This document shows, in pieces, positions 48,340-57,366 of a stretch of 64,000 nucleotides of DNA. The translations under genes were made by a program, and so were the position numbers. How positions within the stretch are numbered: position 1 is the stretch's first letter; each line of letters begins with the position of its first letter. Origin of the DNA: Thermoflexia bacterium (GTDB lineage Bacteria > Chloroflexota > Anaerolineae > B4-G1); assembly GCA_011192155.1 (NCBI GenBank), contig DUEK01000008.1:1-64000 (forward strand), in the 5' to 3' direction. Below the pieces are notes generated by a model. The model was not told the DNA's origin and did not search any database. It worked only from the letters and a program-made list of their open reading frames with translations.

Positions 48340-50616
48340 TCACGGAACCACTTCGATTGAACCAATCACGATGCTATCACCGGCTGTCTGCCCACTTTCA
48401 TCATACCGTTGCAAGCGATAGCCGCCGGCCGCCGAGTAAAGCCCCACGTTGAGCGCGTACTCCCCCGGCGGCGTCTCCGGCAGAACGTAAATCTCGTACT
48501 CGTCCCACACATACTTGTCGAGCGGCCAGCGCGTCGTCGGCAGGTCGCCTGGGTTGAGATGATCCTCCTGCCCCCATAGAACGTGCAACGGTTGGGCCAG
48601 GTGGACAAAAGATTGATAGTTCACGCTCAATGGTGCCAGCGCGCGCCAATAGAGCACGACGGAGAACTCCTCTCCGGCGCGAACGCGCTGCCGGGGCAAG
48701 TCGTAACCCAAGAGCTCAACCTGATCGGCAAAGTTGGCCCGCAACTCGTGCTGAGCGGCCCATGCCTGCCCCGGCGGTGAGGTGTAGCGCAGCCAATCGT
48801 CGCGGGAGTCAATCACACCGCTTTTTAGAGTTATGAAAAGCAAAAGCGTCCCGCCCAGCCAAAAGAAAGTGTGAAGAAGCCAGGTTTTTGTCAAAAACCT
48901 GGCTTCTTGAACGCGAGAAACGTCCATTAGTACCAGTGCAATGACCAACACCACCAGGCCGGCCGCCGAGATGATCCATCCGGCGGTGCGAGGCGGGGTG
49001 CTCTCAAACTGCACCACTACCTCGTGCTCACCCTCGGGCACCATTAGAGTAATGAATCCTTCTGGATCGCCGATCTTGATCTTGACCTCCTCACCATCCA
49101 CGTAGGCCCGCCAGCCGGGAAAGTAGAAGGTGAACAGGCGCAAGATAAATTCCTGGGGCATATAAACGGCAAAACGGTCATGGAGCGGGCCGTGCTCGAC
49201 GATCTCGACTCTGGCACCAGCGGGCAGGGAGGCGCGATTGACTCTATCAACCGGGCCGGGTCGCGTGTAGGATTCGATCAGGCTTGCCTCGGGATGCACC
49301 ATAACGCGCGCCGCTTCCACCGGCATAAAGTCCGCCGTCGAGGTCGTGCCAAGCGCCAGGCTGCGCTGTTCCCATTCGATAATATCGTGAGGCGCGGTGG
49401 GGCCAAAATCGGGCTGCCACATCGGAGGGTAAAGCACCGGCAGCGATAGTAGCAAAATCGCCGCCAGACCGGTCGCCAGCGCTGGATTGCGCCATCGTCC
49501 CTGAGGCAAAAGAGTCACGCCGGCGGCGGCGCACAGCGACAGCATTAAATTGACCGGCCCCAGCAGTCGCCACGGGAACTGGAGGTATTCCATCAGCGGG
49601 ACGCGCTCCCAAACAGACGTCGAGGCCGGCAACATCAAAAAGAGCAACCCTAATCCAGCCAGAGCGAAATAAGATAAAATTCGACGGTTGGGCGTCGCGG
49701 GGCGCAGGAGCGCGCCCAACACGGGAAGCGCCAGCAACCATTGAGCTAATCCCAGGTTGAACCGGTAGCGCGGGGCAGTCGCGCCCATATCGAGAATACG
49801 TGACGGGGCCAGCAACTCGCTCAGCGCTAGGAAATGCTCGCGGAAATCAAAGTGGCCCGGGCCAACGACGTCCAACCGCACCGCGCCCCGCTCCAATATC
49901 GCCGGCAGCCAGAAGAAAGCGACGCTGGCGGCAACCAGAGCGAACACCAGCGCGCCCCACCCCGCCCGGCTGCGCCCAACACCGAACAGCGTCTCCCACG
50001 TCCAATAGGCTAACAACAGAGTGACAGAGACCAGGGCGAGTAGGTTGTGGCTGAGGAGAAGAGCCGCCAGCGATAACACGCTCCCCAATAGCGCCCATCT
50101 TCCCCCCACCCCGCTCATCAGGCAGCGGAAAGCATAAAAGACCATTGGAAGCAAGCAAATGGCAAAGTGCTCCGCCAGAACGCCGCGAGCGTGGGGGTCA
50201 ATAAAAACAACATAGGGGGCAAAGGTGTAAGAAGCAGCCGCTAACACGCCCGCCGCCGGGCCGAACAACTCACGGCCCAGCAAGTACGTCCCCAACGAAG
50301 CGATAAAGAACCCCAGAACGAACACTGCCTTCACTCCGCCTACAATGTCCACGCCAGGCAGCAAGTCGAACAGATTGGCCAGGTAGTAAGTCAGGGGAGT
50401 GTAATAGTTAAAAATTGGGTAGCCGTAGCCATAGTAGAAATCGGGGGCCCAGCGAGGGTAGAAAAATCCGCCTCGGATGGTGTGGCCCAATTCAGCCGCC
50501 CGATAGACGTGCAGTTCGGCATCCGTCTGGTGTGGGAGGCCGGGCCGGGTGAGGAAAGGGGCAGCCGCAACGAGGGCCAATACCAAAACCAAAAGGATGA
50601 ATCGTGAATTGGACAT
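48340..50616 (-). CDS. Multi-pass membrane protein (GT-C / 6-pyruvoyl-tetrahydropterin-synthase-related type)
   Basis: Many TM segments; start at MSNSRFILLVLVLALVAAAPF; FYYGYGYPIFNYYTPLTYYLANLF. Confidence 0.75.
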   Translation of the reverse strand: MSNSRFILLVLVLALVAAAPFLTRPGLPHQTDAELHVYRAAELGHTIRGGFFYPRWAPDFYYGYGYPIFNYYTPLTYYLANLFDLLPGVDIVGGVKAVFVLGFFIASLGTYLLGRELFGPAAGVLAAASYTFAPYVVFIDPHARGVLAEHFAICLLPMVFYAFRCLMSGVGGRWALLGSVLSLAALLLSHNLLALVSVTLLLAYWTWETLFGVGRSRAGWGALVFALVAASVAFFWLPAILERGAVRLDVVGPGHFDFREHFLALSELLAPSRILDMGATAPRYRFNLGLAQWLLALPVLGALLRPATPNRRILSYFALAGLGLLFLMLPASTSVWERVPLMEYLQFPWRLLGPVNLMLSLCAAAGVTLLPQGRWRNPALATGLAAILLLSLPVLYPPMWQPDFGPTAPHDIIEWEQRSLALGTTSTADFMPVEAARVMVHPEASLIESYTRPGPVDRVNRASLPAGARVEIVEHGPLHDRFAVYMPQEFILRLFTFYFPGWRAYVDGEEVKIKIGDPEGFITLMVPEGEHEVVVQFESTPPRTAGWIISAAGLVVLVIALVLMDVSRVQEARFLTKTWLLHTFFWLGGTLLLFITLKSGVIDSRDDWLRYTSPPGQAWAAQHELRANFADQVELLGYDLPRQRVRAGEEFSVVLYWRALAPLSVNYQSFVHLAQPLHVLWGQEDHLNPGDLPTTRWPLDKYVWDEYEIYVLPETPPGEYALNVGLYSAAGGYRLQRYDESGQTAGDSIVIGSIEVVP
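48874..48908. repeat. R1-core-like perfect palindromic element inside coding sequence
   Basis: AAGAAGCCAGGTTTTT-GTC-AAAAACCTGGCTTCTT, 16 bp perfect stem. Confidence 0.9.
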
Positions 50617-50691
50617 GGTTCGCAAAGCGTGAAAACGTGAGCCGTGTGATCTGGCGGGGGTCGTCTCACGTTTCACGCATTACGTTCCTTG

Positions 50692-51561
50692 CTAATTTTG
50701 CGCCACGAGATCAGCGATCTGCTCCGGGTGCTCGGCCACCCGCACGCCGACAGCCTCAAAGGCGGCGATCTTTTCCGCAGCGGTGCCGCTGCCGCCCTGG
50801 ATGATGGCCCCGGCGTGCCCCATGCGCTTGCCCGGAGGCGCGGTGCGCCCGGCGATAAAGGCCGTGACCGGCTTGGTCATCCGCTCGGCGACGAATCGCG
50901 CGGCCCGCTCCTCGTCGCTGCCGCCAATCTCGCCAATGAGGACTATTTGCTCGGTCAACGGGTCATTCTCAAACATCTCTAGCACGTCCACGAACGTCGT
51001 GCCAATGATGGGGTCGCCGCCGATACCCACGCAAGTGGTCTGGCCGATATTGCGCGCGGTGAGCGCATAGACCACCTCGTAAGTCAGAGTGCCGGAGCGA
51101 GAGACGAGGCCCACGTTGCCGGGAGCCGCGATGTGGCCGGGCATGATGCCGACCTTGGCCTCGCCGGGCGTGAGCAGTCCGGGACAGTTGGGGCCGATCA
51201 GCCGCGCCCCCTGCTGGTCGAGATAGGCGCGCACGCGGATCATATCTAGCGTGGGGATACCCTCGGCAATGCAGACGATCAACCGGATGCCGGCGCTGGC
51301 CGCCTCCAGGATAGCGTCGGCCGCAAAGCGAGCCGGGACGTAGGTGATGGACGCATTGGCGTCCGTCGCCGCCGCCGCCTCGGCGACGGTATCGAAAACA
51401 GGAACCTTGCCATCACACGCCCACTGGCCGCCCTTGCCGGGCGTGACGCCGGCCACGACCCGCGTGCCGTATTCGATCATCTGCTGGCTATGAAACTCGC
51501 CCTCGCGCCCCGTGATGCCCTGCACGAGCAGCCGGGTGTTCTTGTCAACTAGGATTGCCAT
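50692..51561 (-). CDS. sucD: Succinate-CoA ligase (ADP-forming) subunit alpha
   Basis: [64 protein letters not shown]. Confidence 0.96.
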   Translation of the reverse strand: MAILVDKNTRLLVQGITGREGEFHSQQMIEYGTRVVAGVTPGKGGQWACDGKVPVFDTVAEAAAATDANASITYVPARFAADAILEAASAGIRLIVCIAEGIPTLDMIRVRAYLDQQGARLIGPNCPGLLTPGEAKVGIMPGHIAAPGNVGLVSRSGTLTYEVVYALTARNIGQTTCVGIGGDPIIGTTFVDVLEMFENDPLTEQIVLIGEIGGSDEERAARFVAERMTKPVTAFIAGRTAPPGKRMGHAGAIIQGGSGTAAEKIAAFEAVGVRVAEHPEQIADLVAQN

Positions 51562-51566
51562 CTATC

Positions 51567-52718
51567 TCATACCTCCAATTCACCCCTGGCGGCGGCGACA
51601 GCCTTTTGCGCCGCGTCGGCCAGTGTTGTAGCCGTGATCAATTCGTAACCCGATTCAGCCAGAACCGCGCGTCCCTCTTCCTCGTTTGTCCCCACCAGCC
51701 GGGCGATCAATGGAACGTCCGGCTTGACCTCCTCAAAGGCAGTGATGATGCCTTTGGCGACCTCGTCGCAGCGCGTGATGCCGCCAAAGACGTTGAACAG
51801 CACGGCTTTGACGTTGGGGTCGGCCAGGATGAGGCGCAATGCTGTCGCCACGCGCTCCGACTTGGCCCCGCCGCCAATATCGAGGAAATTGGCCGGCGCG
51901 CCGCCAAAGTGCTTGGTGATGTCCATCGTCGCCATCGCCAGCCCGGCCCCGTTGACCATGCAGCCGATCTCGCCGTCGAGTTGGACATAGCTCAGGCCAG
52001 CCTCGCGCGCTTCCCGCTCAGTTTCCGTCTCTTCGTCCAGATCGCGCTTGGCGGCCAGGTCGGGGTGACGAAAGAGGCCATTATCGTCGAGCACCATCTT
52101 GCCGTCCACCGCCAGCAAGTCGCCTTCGGTGGTGACGATCAGCGGGTTGATCTCGGCCAGCGAGGCATCGCAGGCCACAAAAGTCTCGTACAGGCCGCGC
52201 GCGATGCGGTCGAAAGCCCGGCGGTGCTCGTCCGCCAGCCCGATACCCTTGAACAACTCGATGGTCTGATAGCCGCGCAGCCCCAGAAAGGGGTCAATGG
52301 CAATTCTTTTGATCGCGTCGGGGTTAGTGCGGGCGACTTCCTCGATCTCTACGCCGCCCTCAGATGAGGCCATCATCACCGGCCGGCGCGCGGCGCGGTC
52401 TATGACGATGCCCAGGTAGATTTCCTGCTGGATGTCGGCCGCCTCGTCCAGCAAGACCTTGCGCACGGGCAGCCCCTTGATCTCTAGCCCCAGGATTTCC
52501 TCGGCCAATTTTTGCGCCTCGTCGGGGGTCTGGGCCAGCTTGATGCCGCCGGCCTTGCCGCGCCCCCCCACCAACACCTGAGATTTGACGACGACGCGCC
52601 CGCCCAGTTTCTCGGCGATACGGCGCGCTTCAGCGGGCGTCGCGGCGACGTCTCCATCGGGAATCGGCACGCCGTGCGCGGCAAAGAGCCGTTTGGATTG
52701 ATACTCGTGTAGCTTCAC
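51567..52718 (-). CDS. sucC: Succinate-CoA ligase subunit beta
   Basis: [52 protein letters not shown]. Confidence 0.96.
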   Translation of the reverse strand: MKLHEYQSKRLFAAHGVPIPDGDVAATPAEARRIAEKLGGRVVVKSQVLVGGRGKAGGIKLAQTPDEAQKLAEEILGLEIKGLPVRKVLLDEAADIQQEIYLGIVIDRAARRPVMMASSEGGVEIEEVARTNPDAIKRIAIDPFLGLRGYQTIELFKGIGLADEHRRAFDRIARGLYETFVACDASLAEINPLIVTTEGDLLAVDGKMVLDDNGLFRHPDLAAKRDLDEETETEREAREAGLSYVQLDGEIGCMVNGAGLAMATMDITKHFGGAPANFLDIGGGAKSERVATALRLILADPNVKAVLFNVFGGITRCDEVAKGIITAFEEVKPDVPLIARLVGTNEEEGRAVLAESGYELITATTLADAAQKAVAAARGELEV

Positions 52719-52774
52719 TCGTTTACCTCCATTATTTACGGATTACGTCATTACGCATTGTTACTACTAAACCT

Positions 52775-52895
52775 GGGCTGTTACACAGAGTTTCACAGAG
52801 CATTCCACAGAAGAACACAGAGAAAAGGCCATTTTTGTTGTATTCTCCGTGAATCTCTGTGCCTTCTCAGTGGCTCTCTGTGTCCAAACCAGAAT
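52775..52895. repeat. CACAGAG-type dispersed hairpin element, copy B
   Basis: Homologous to 17156..17293. Confidence 0.75.
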
Positions 52896-52903
52896 AGCCT
52901 GGG

Positions 52904-53166
52904 TTGATGCTTTGTTGCATGGGCCGCCCCCGGGACGGAGGCTGTGAGCGCTCTGTAGGCTCTAGCCCTCGTCCCCGAGGGCGATTTTTGGTAGAAAATT
53001 ACCCAAAAGTTGATGCTTTGTTGCATAGGCCGCCCCCGGGACGGAGTTCTAGATTTCCAAGGCTCTAGCCCTCGTCCCCGAGGGCGATTTTTGGTAGAAA
53101 ATTACCCAAAAGTTGATGCTTTGTTGCATGGGCCGCCCCCGGGACGGAGGCTGTGAGCGCTCTGTA
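52904..53166. repeat. Tandem repeat, about 2.5 copies, unit 103-106 bp
   Basis: Units start at 52904, 53010, 53113 with TTGATGCTTTGTTGCATRGGCCGCCCCCGGGACGGAG; each full unit contains GCCCTCGTCCCCGAGGGCgaTTTTT. Confidence 0.95.
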
Positions 53167-53271
53167 CTGAGAGAGCATTAGAACTGAACAGCCCTGCGTT
53201 TCGATTATATCACAGCGCCCATACTGTGCAAGAAAGCGCCACTGTGATACAATCGAGGAAAGAAGGGTCGA

Positions 53272-53784
53272 ATGGGAAAAACCAATCAAAAAATCATCCC
53301 CCACCGTTACCAGGTCGTCCCGCGCACGTTGTGCTTTATCACTCACAGCGACGACGTCCTGTTGCTACGCGGAGACCCCGACAAGCGCATCTGGCCCAAC
53401 CTGTACAACGGCGTCGGCGGGCACGTAGAGCCGGGCGAGGACGTGTACGCCGCCGCCTTGCGCGAGATTCGGGAAGAGACGGGGCTAGAGGTACGCGACC
53501 TGCGGCTGCGGGGCGTGATCAACATCCCTGTGGACGAGCAGAGCAACACGGGTATCTTGATCTTTGTCTTTACCGCCACCTCAGCCACGCGGGACGTCCG
53601 CCCGTCAGACGAGGGCGCGCCGGAATGGGTGAGGCTCGACCATCTGCCGCAGTTGGATCTGGTCGAAGACCTCCCCACCCTGCTCCCTCGCGTGCTGGCG
53701 ATGGGGGCAGGCGATCCCCCCTTTTTTGCTCACTATCGCTACGACGAGCAGGGCCGGCTGACGATCACTTTTTCGGGTGCGTAG
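53272..53784 (+). CDS. NUDIX hydrolase (8-oxo-dGTP diphosphatase-like)
   Basis: NUDIX box GGHVEPGEDVYAAALREIREETGLEV. Confidence 0.93.
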   Translation: MGKTNQKIIPHRYQVVPRTLCFITHSDDVLLLRGDPDKRIWPNLYNGVGGHVEPGEDVYAAALREIREETGLEVRDLRLRGVINIPVDEQSNTGILIFVFTATSATRDVRPSDEGAPEWVRLDHLPQLDLVEDLPTLLPRVLAMGAGDPPFFAHYRYDEQGRLTITFSGA

Positions 53785-53861
53785 GTCGGAATGTCATTCC
53801 GACAGCAATTCCCGTTTTGTAGCCGCGATTTCCAAATCGCGGCTGTTTTTCCGCGTAAAGC

Positions 53862-53931
53862 GCCCTGCGCGATTGCGAAATCGCGGCTATGACCTGACTT
53901 TTCCCCCATAACGGGAATTGCTGAGGTACAA
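53862..53931 (+). repeat. 70 bp direct repeat, copy 1
   Basis: GCCCTGCGCGATTGCGAAATCGCGGCTATGACCTGACTTTTCCCCCATAACGGGAATTGCTGAGGTACAA. Confidence 0.95.
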
Positions 53932-53959
53932 GTTGAGCGTTGCCTGGAAAGAAAAAGCA

Positions 53960-54029
53960 GCCCTGCGCGATTGCGAAATCGCGGCTACGACCTGACTTTT
54001 CCCCCATAACGGGAATTGCTGAGGTACAA
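53960..54029 (+). repeat. 70 bp direct repeat, copy 2
   Basis: One substitution (CTATGA to CTACGA) relative to copy 1. Confidence 0.95.
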
Positions 54030-54048
54030 TAAGGGAGCGGCCTGTTAC

Positions 54049-54246
54049 TCAGTGGGATACGTCGCTTATCTCGGTGGGATACGCCACTTATCTCAGTGAG
54101 ATACGTCACTTATCTCGGTTAGATACATCACTTATCTCGGTGAGATACGTCACTTATCTCAGTGGGATACGTCACTTATCTCAGTGGGATACATCGCTTA
54201 TCCCGGTGGGATACGTCACTTATCTCGGTTAGATACGTCACTTATC
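54049..54246 (+). repeat. Iteron-like array: 9 full units of exactly 22 bp
   Basis: Consensus TCRGTGRGATACGTCACTTATC; unit starts 54049, 54071, 54093, 54115, 54137, 54159, 54181, 54203, 54225; a degenerate partial unit follows. Confidence 0.97.
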
Positions 54247-54281
54247 CCGAAGGATACCCTGGACAAATGGCGGGGCGGCGT

Positions 54282-54309
54282 TTGCACACGGGCCGTTGTT
54301 GAGTATAAT
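54282..54309 (+). promoter_or_regulatory. Sigma70-type promoter TTGCAC-N16-TATAAT directly downstream of the 22 bp array
   Basis: -35 at 54282-54287, -10 at 54304-54309. Confidence 0.6.
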
Positions 54310-54355
54310 AGTGGCGCTCGCGTCGGCCTATGACAAAACCAACCTGAACCTATAT

Positions 54356-54533
54356 TTCGCACCCTGACGCAGCCTATTTGTATCTTTTTCAAAAAGTCGG
54401 GGAAAGAAACCAGGTTTTTCAGAAAAAACCTGGTTTCTCACTGACTTCAGACGGCGAATCTGCCCAAATTGGGTTCGGGAGAACAAAGTGGCAAGCTCCA
54501 AATCAAGTTGTCCAGAGGTGCGGAAAATAGGCT
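54356..54533 (-). repeat. Dispersed repeat family R1, copy C (most complete, reverse orientation)
   Basis: TTCGCACCCTGACGCAGCCTATTTG...CGGAAAATAGGCT, reverse complement of 6085..6235 / 6324..6421. Confidence 0.9.
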
Positions 54534-54555
54534 GAAACACACAAAAGGCTAACCC

Positions 54556-57357
54556 ATGCTACCCACCCTCTCCGCCCAAGAATTCGTCGCCAAATGGCGC
54601 AACGTCACCCTAAAAGAACGCTCCGCCGCACAAGAACACTTTATCGACCTCTGCCGCCTGGTCGGCCATCCCACCCCGGCGGAAAAAGACCCCACCGGGC
54701 AGACCTTTGCCTTCGAGATGGGCGCGACCAAGCAGCGCGGCGGGCAGGGTTGGGCCGACGTGTGGTACAAGGGCCACTTTGCGTGGGAGTACAAGGGCAA
54801 GCACAAGAACCTCGACCGGGCCTATCAACAGTTGCTCCAATACCGCGAGGCGTTGCAGAACCCGCCCTTGCTGGTGGTATCCGATATGGAGCAGATCATC
54901 GTCCACACCAACTTTACCAACACCGTCAAGCGCGTCGCGCGCATTGGGCTGGATGACCTGCTCGAACCGGAAGGCCAAGAGCGGTTAAAGGCAATCTTTT
55001 TCGAGCCGCAACGCTTTCGCGCCCCGCAGACGACGGAGCAGGTGACCCAGGAAGCGGCGAACCAGTTCGCCCGTCTGGCCGACTTGTTGCGCCGCTATGG
55101 GGCCGAGCCGCAACAGGCGGCCCATTTCCTGATCCGGCTGCTCTTTTGCCTGTTCGCCGAGGACATTGGCCTCTTGCCCAAGGACTTGTTCACGCGCCTG
55201 GTCAACCAGACGCACAGAAACACCGCCGCCTTTGCCGGGCAGTTGCGCCAATTGTTCCAGGCAATGTCTACCGGGGGATGGTTCGGCGCGGACGAGATCG
55301 CCAACTTTGACGGGCGCGTGTTCGACGACGCCACAGTGCTGGAATTGGACAGCGACAGCCTCGACATCCTCGCGCGCGTCAGCGGCCTCGACTGGTCGAG
55401 CATCGAGCCTTCTATCTTTGGCACGCTGTTCGAGCGCAGCCTCGACCCGGACAAACGCTCGCAGCTTGGCGCGCATTACACCGGCAGGGACGACATTCTG
55501 CTGATCGTCGAACCGGTGCTGATGACGCCCCTGCGCCGCCGTTGGGCCGAGGTGCAAACAGAGGCCCGCGAGCTGGCCCGCCGCGCCGCCGAGTCAAAGA
55601 CCCCGCGCACGCGCGACAACCGCCAGCGCGAGTTGAGCAATCTACTGATGGGCTTTGCGGGCGAGATCGCCCAGGTGCGCGTGCTCGACCCGGCCTGCGG
55701 CAGCGGCAACTTTTTGTACGTGGCCCTCAAGCAACTGCTCGACCTGTGGAAAGAGGTCTCTACACTGGCGCGCGACCTGGGGCTGCCCATGATGTCCCCC
55801 CTGCCCACGCTCTCCCCCTCGCCCGCCCAACTGCACGGCATCGAGGTCAACGAGTACGCGCACCAACTGGCCCAGGCGACGGTGTGGATTGGCTATATCC
55901 AGTGGCTGCACGAGAACGGCTTTGGCGTGCCCCCCGAGCCGATCCTCAAACCATTGGACACGATCCGGCGCATGGACGCCATCCTGGCCTACGACGAGCA
56001 GGGGCAGCCGGTAGAGCCGGAATGGCCGGAGGCGGATGTGGTGATTGGGAATCCGCCTTTTTTGGGTGGCAATAAGATACGGTCCGAGTTGGGTGACGAC
56101 TGTGTTGAATCACTGTTCAGACTCTATGATGGCCGTGTACCGGCATCAGCCGACTTTGTGTGTTACTGGTTTGAGAAAGCACAGGCAATGGTTGAGGCTC
56201 AAAAAGTGAAACGAGTTGGATTGCTGGCAACGCAAGCGATTCGCGGTGGCGCGAATCGAACAATTTTAGACCGGATCAAAGAAATTGGAAACATATTTTG
56301 GGCACAATCTGACCGTGATTGGATTCTTGATGGTGCAACTGTACACGTCTCAATGATAGGATTCGACAACGGTACAGAGAAAGATTACGAACTTGATGGT
56401 GCCCAGGTCAAAAAGATCAATTCTGACTTGACATCCACAGTCGATTTGACACAAGCCAAAAAGCTGAGTGAGAATGAATCTCTAGTCTTTGGTGGAACAA
56501 AAAAGGGTGGGGCATTTGATATCTCTGATAATCTTGCAGAACACTTTTTAAGTCTTCGAGGTAATCCAAATGGACGACCCAATAGTGATGTTATCAAACC
56601 TTGGGTTAACGGACGAGCTCTAGTCGGGAATCCCGGAAAAACGTGGATAGTGGATTTCGGTGTTGATATGAGCCAAGAAGATGCAAGTTTATATGAAGGC
56701 CCATTTGAATACATTAAAGAGCATGTCTACCCAGTTCGTTCAAAGAATCGAATGGCTCGTAGACGCAAGTACTGGTGGCTACACTCAGTTACAGGCCCAG
56801 CAATGAGGAAAGCTGTAGCTGGATTTTCAAGGTTTATAGCCACACCTCGCGTTTCTAAGTATCGTATTTTTGTATGGGTTTCATCAAACACAATACCTGA
56901 TGATGGAGTCTATATCTTTGCGAGAGAAGACAATTACTTTTTTGGTATTGTCCACTCGAAAATCCACGAGCTTTGGGCACGAGGTACAGGGACACAACTC
57001 CGCGATGCGGTCAGTGGTTTTCGCTATACACCTAGAACATGCTTCGAAACCTTCCCCTTCCCCTGGCCGCCCGATCAAGAACCCCAGGACGACGCCCGCG
57101 TGCAAGCCATCGCCCAGGCCGCCCGCGAGCTGGTCGAAAAGCGGGATCGCTGGCTCAACCCGGAGGGCGCGACAGAGAAAGAACTGAAAAAGCGCACCCT
57201 GACCAAGCTCTACAATGCCCGCCCCACCTGGCTAGACCTGGCCCACCAAAAGCTCGACCGGGCCGTTCTGGACGGGTACGGCTGGCCCCACGGCTTGAGC
57301 GACGAAGAAATCCTGGAACGGCTGCTGGCGCTCAATTTGGAGCGGGCAGGAGTGTGA
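54556..57357 (+). CDS. MmeI-like (Type IIL) single-chain restriction endonuclease-methyltransferase
   Basis: PD-(D/E)XK nuclease motif D68-x9-E78YK80 (ADVWYKGHFAWEYK); SAM motif VLDPACGSGNFLYVAL; catalytic VVIGNPPFLGGNK. Confidence 0.92.
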   Translation: MLPTLSAQEFVAKWRNVTLKERSAAQEHFIDLCRLVGHPTPAEKDPTGQTFAFEMGATKQRGGQGWADVWYKGHFAWEYKGKHKNLDRAYQQLLQYREALQNPPLLVVSDMEQIIVHTNFTNTVKRVARIGLDDLLEPEGQERLKAIFFEPQRFRAPQTTEQVTQEAANQFARLADLLRRYGAEPQQAAHFLIRLLFCLFAEDIGLLPKDLFTRLVNQTHRNTAAFAGQLRQLFQAMSTGGWFGADEIANFDGRVFDDATVLELDSDSLDILARVSGLDWSSIEPSIFGTLFERSLDPDKRSQLGAHYTGRDDILLIVEPVLMTPLRRRWAEVQTEARELARRAAESKTPRTRDNRQRELSNLLMGFAGEIAQVRVLDPACGSGNFLYVALKQLLDLWKEVSTLARDLGLPMMSPLPTLSPSPAQLHGIEVNEYAHQLAQATVWIGYIQWLHENGFGVPPEPILKPLDTIRRMDAILAYDEQGQPVEPEWPEADVVIGNPPFLGGNKIRSELGDDCVESLFRLYDGRVPASADFVCYWFEKAQAMVEAQKVKRVGLLATQAIRGGANRTILDRIKEIGNIFWAQSDRDWILDGATVHVSMIGFDNGTEKDYELDGAQVKKINSDLTSTVDLTQAKKLSENESLVFGGTKKGGAFDISDNLAEHFLSLRGNPNGRPNSDVIKPWVNGRALVGNPGKTWIVDFGVDMSQEDASLYEGPFEYIKEHVYPVRSKNRMARRRKYWWLHSVTGPAMRKAVAGFSRFIATPRVSKYRIFVWVSSNTIPDDGVYIFAREDNYFFGIVHSKIHELWARGTGTQLRDAVSGFRYTPRTCFETFPFPWPPDQEPQDDARVQAIAQAARELVEKRDRWLNPEGATEKELKKRTLTKLYNARPTWLDLAHQKLDRAVLDGYGWPHGLSDEEILERLLALNLERAGV

Positions 57358-57366
57358 AGCGGTCAA

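Noticed and set aside
52904-53166. CRISPR interpretation of the 103-106 bp repeats
   Set aside because: Whole units including the would-be spacers are largely conserved; period too long
54049-54246. CRISPR array interpretation of the 22 bp repeats
   Set aside because: Units are directly contiguous with no unique spacers; no cas genes recognised in the window
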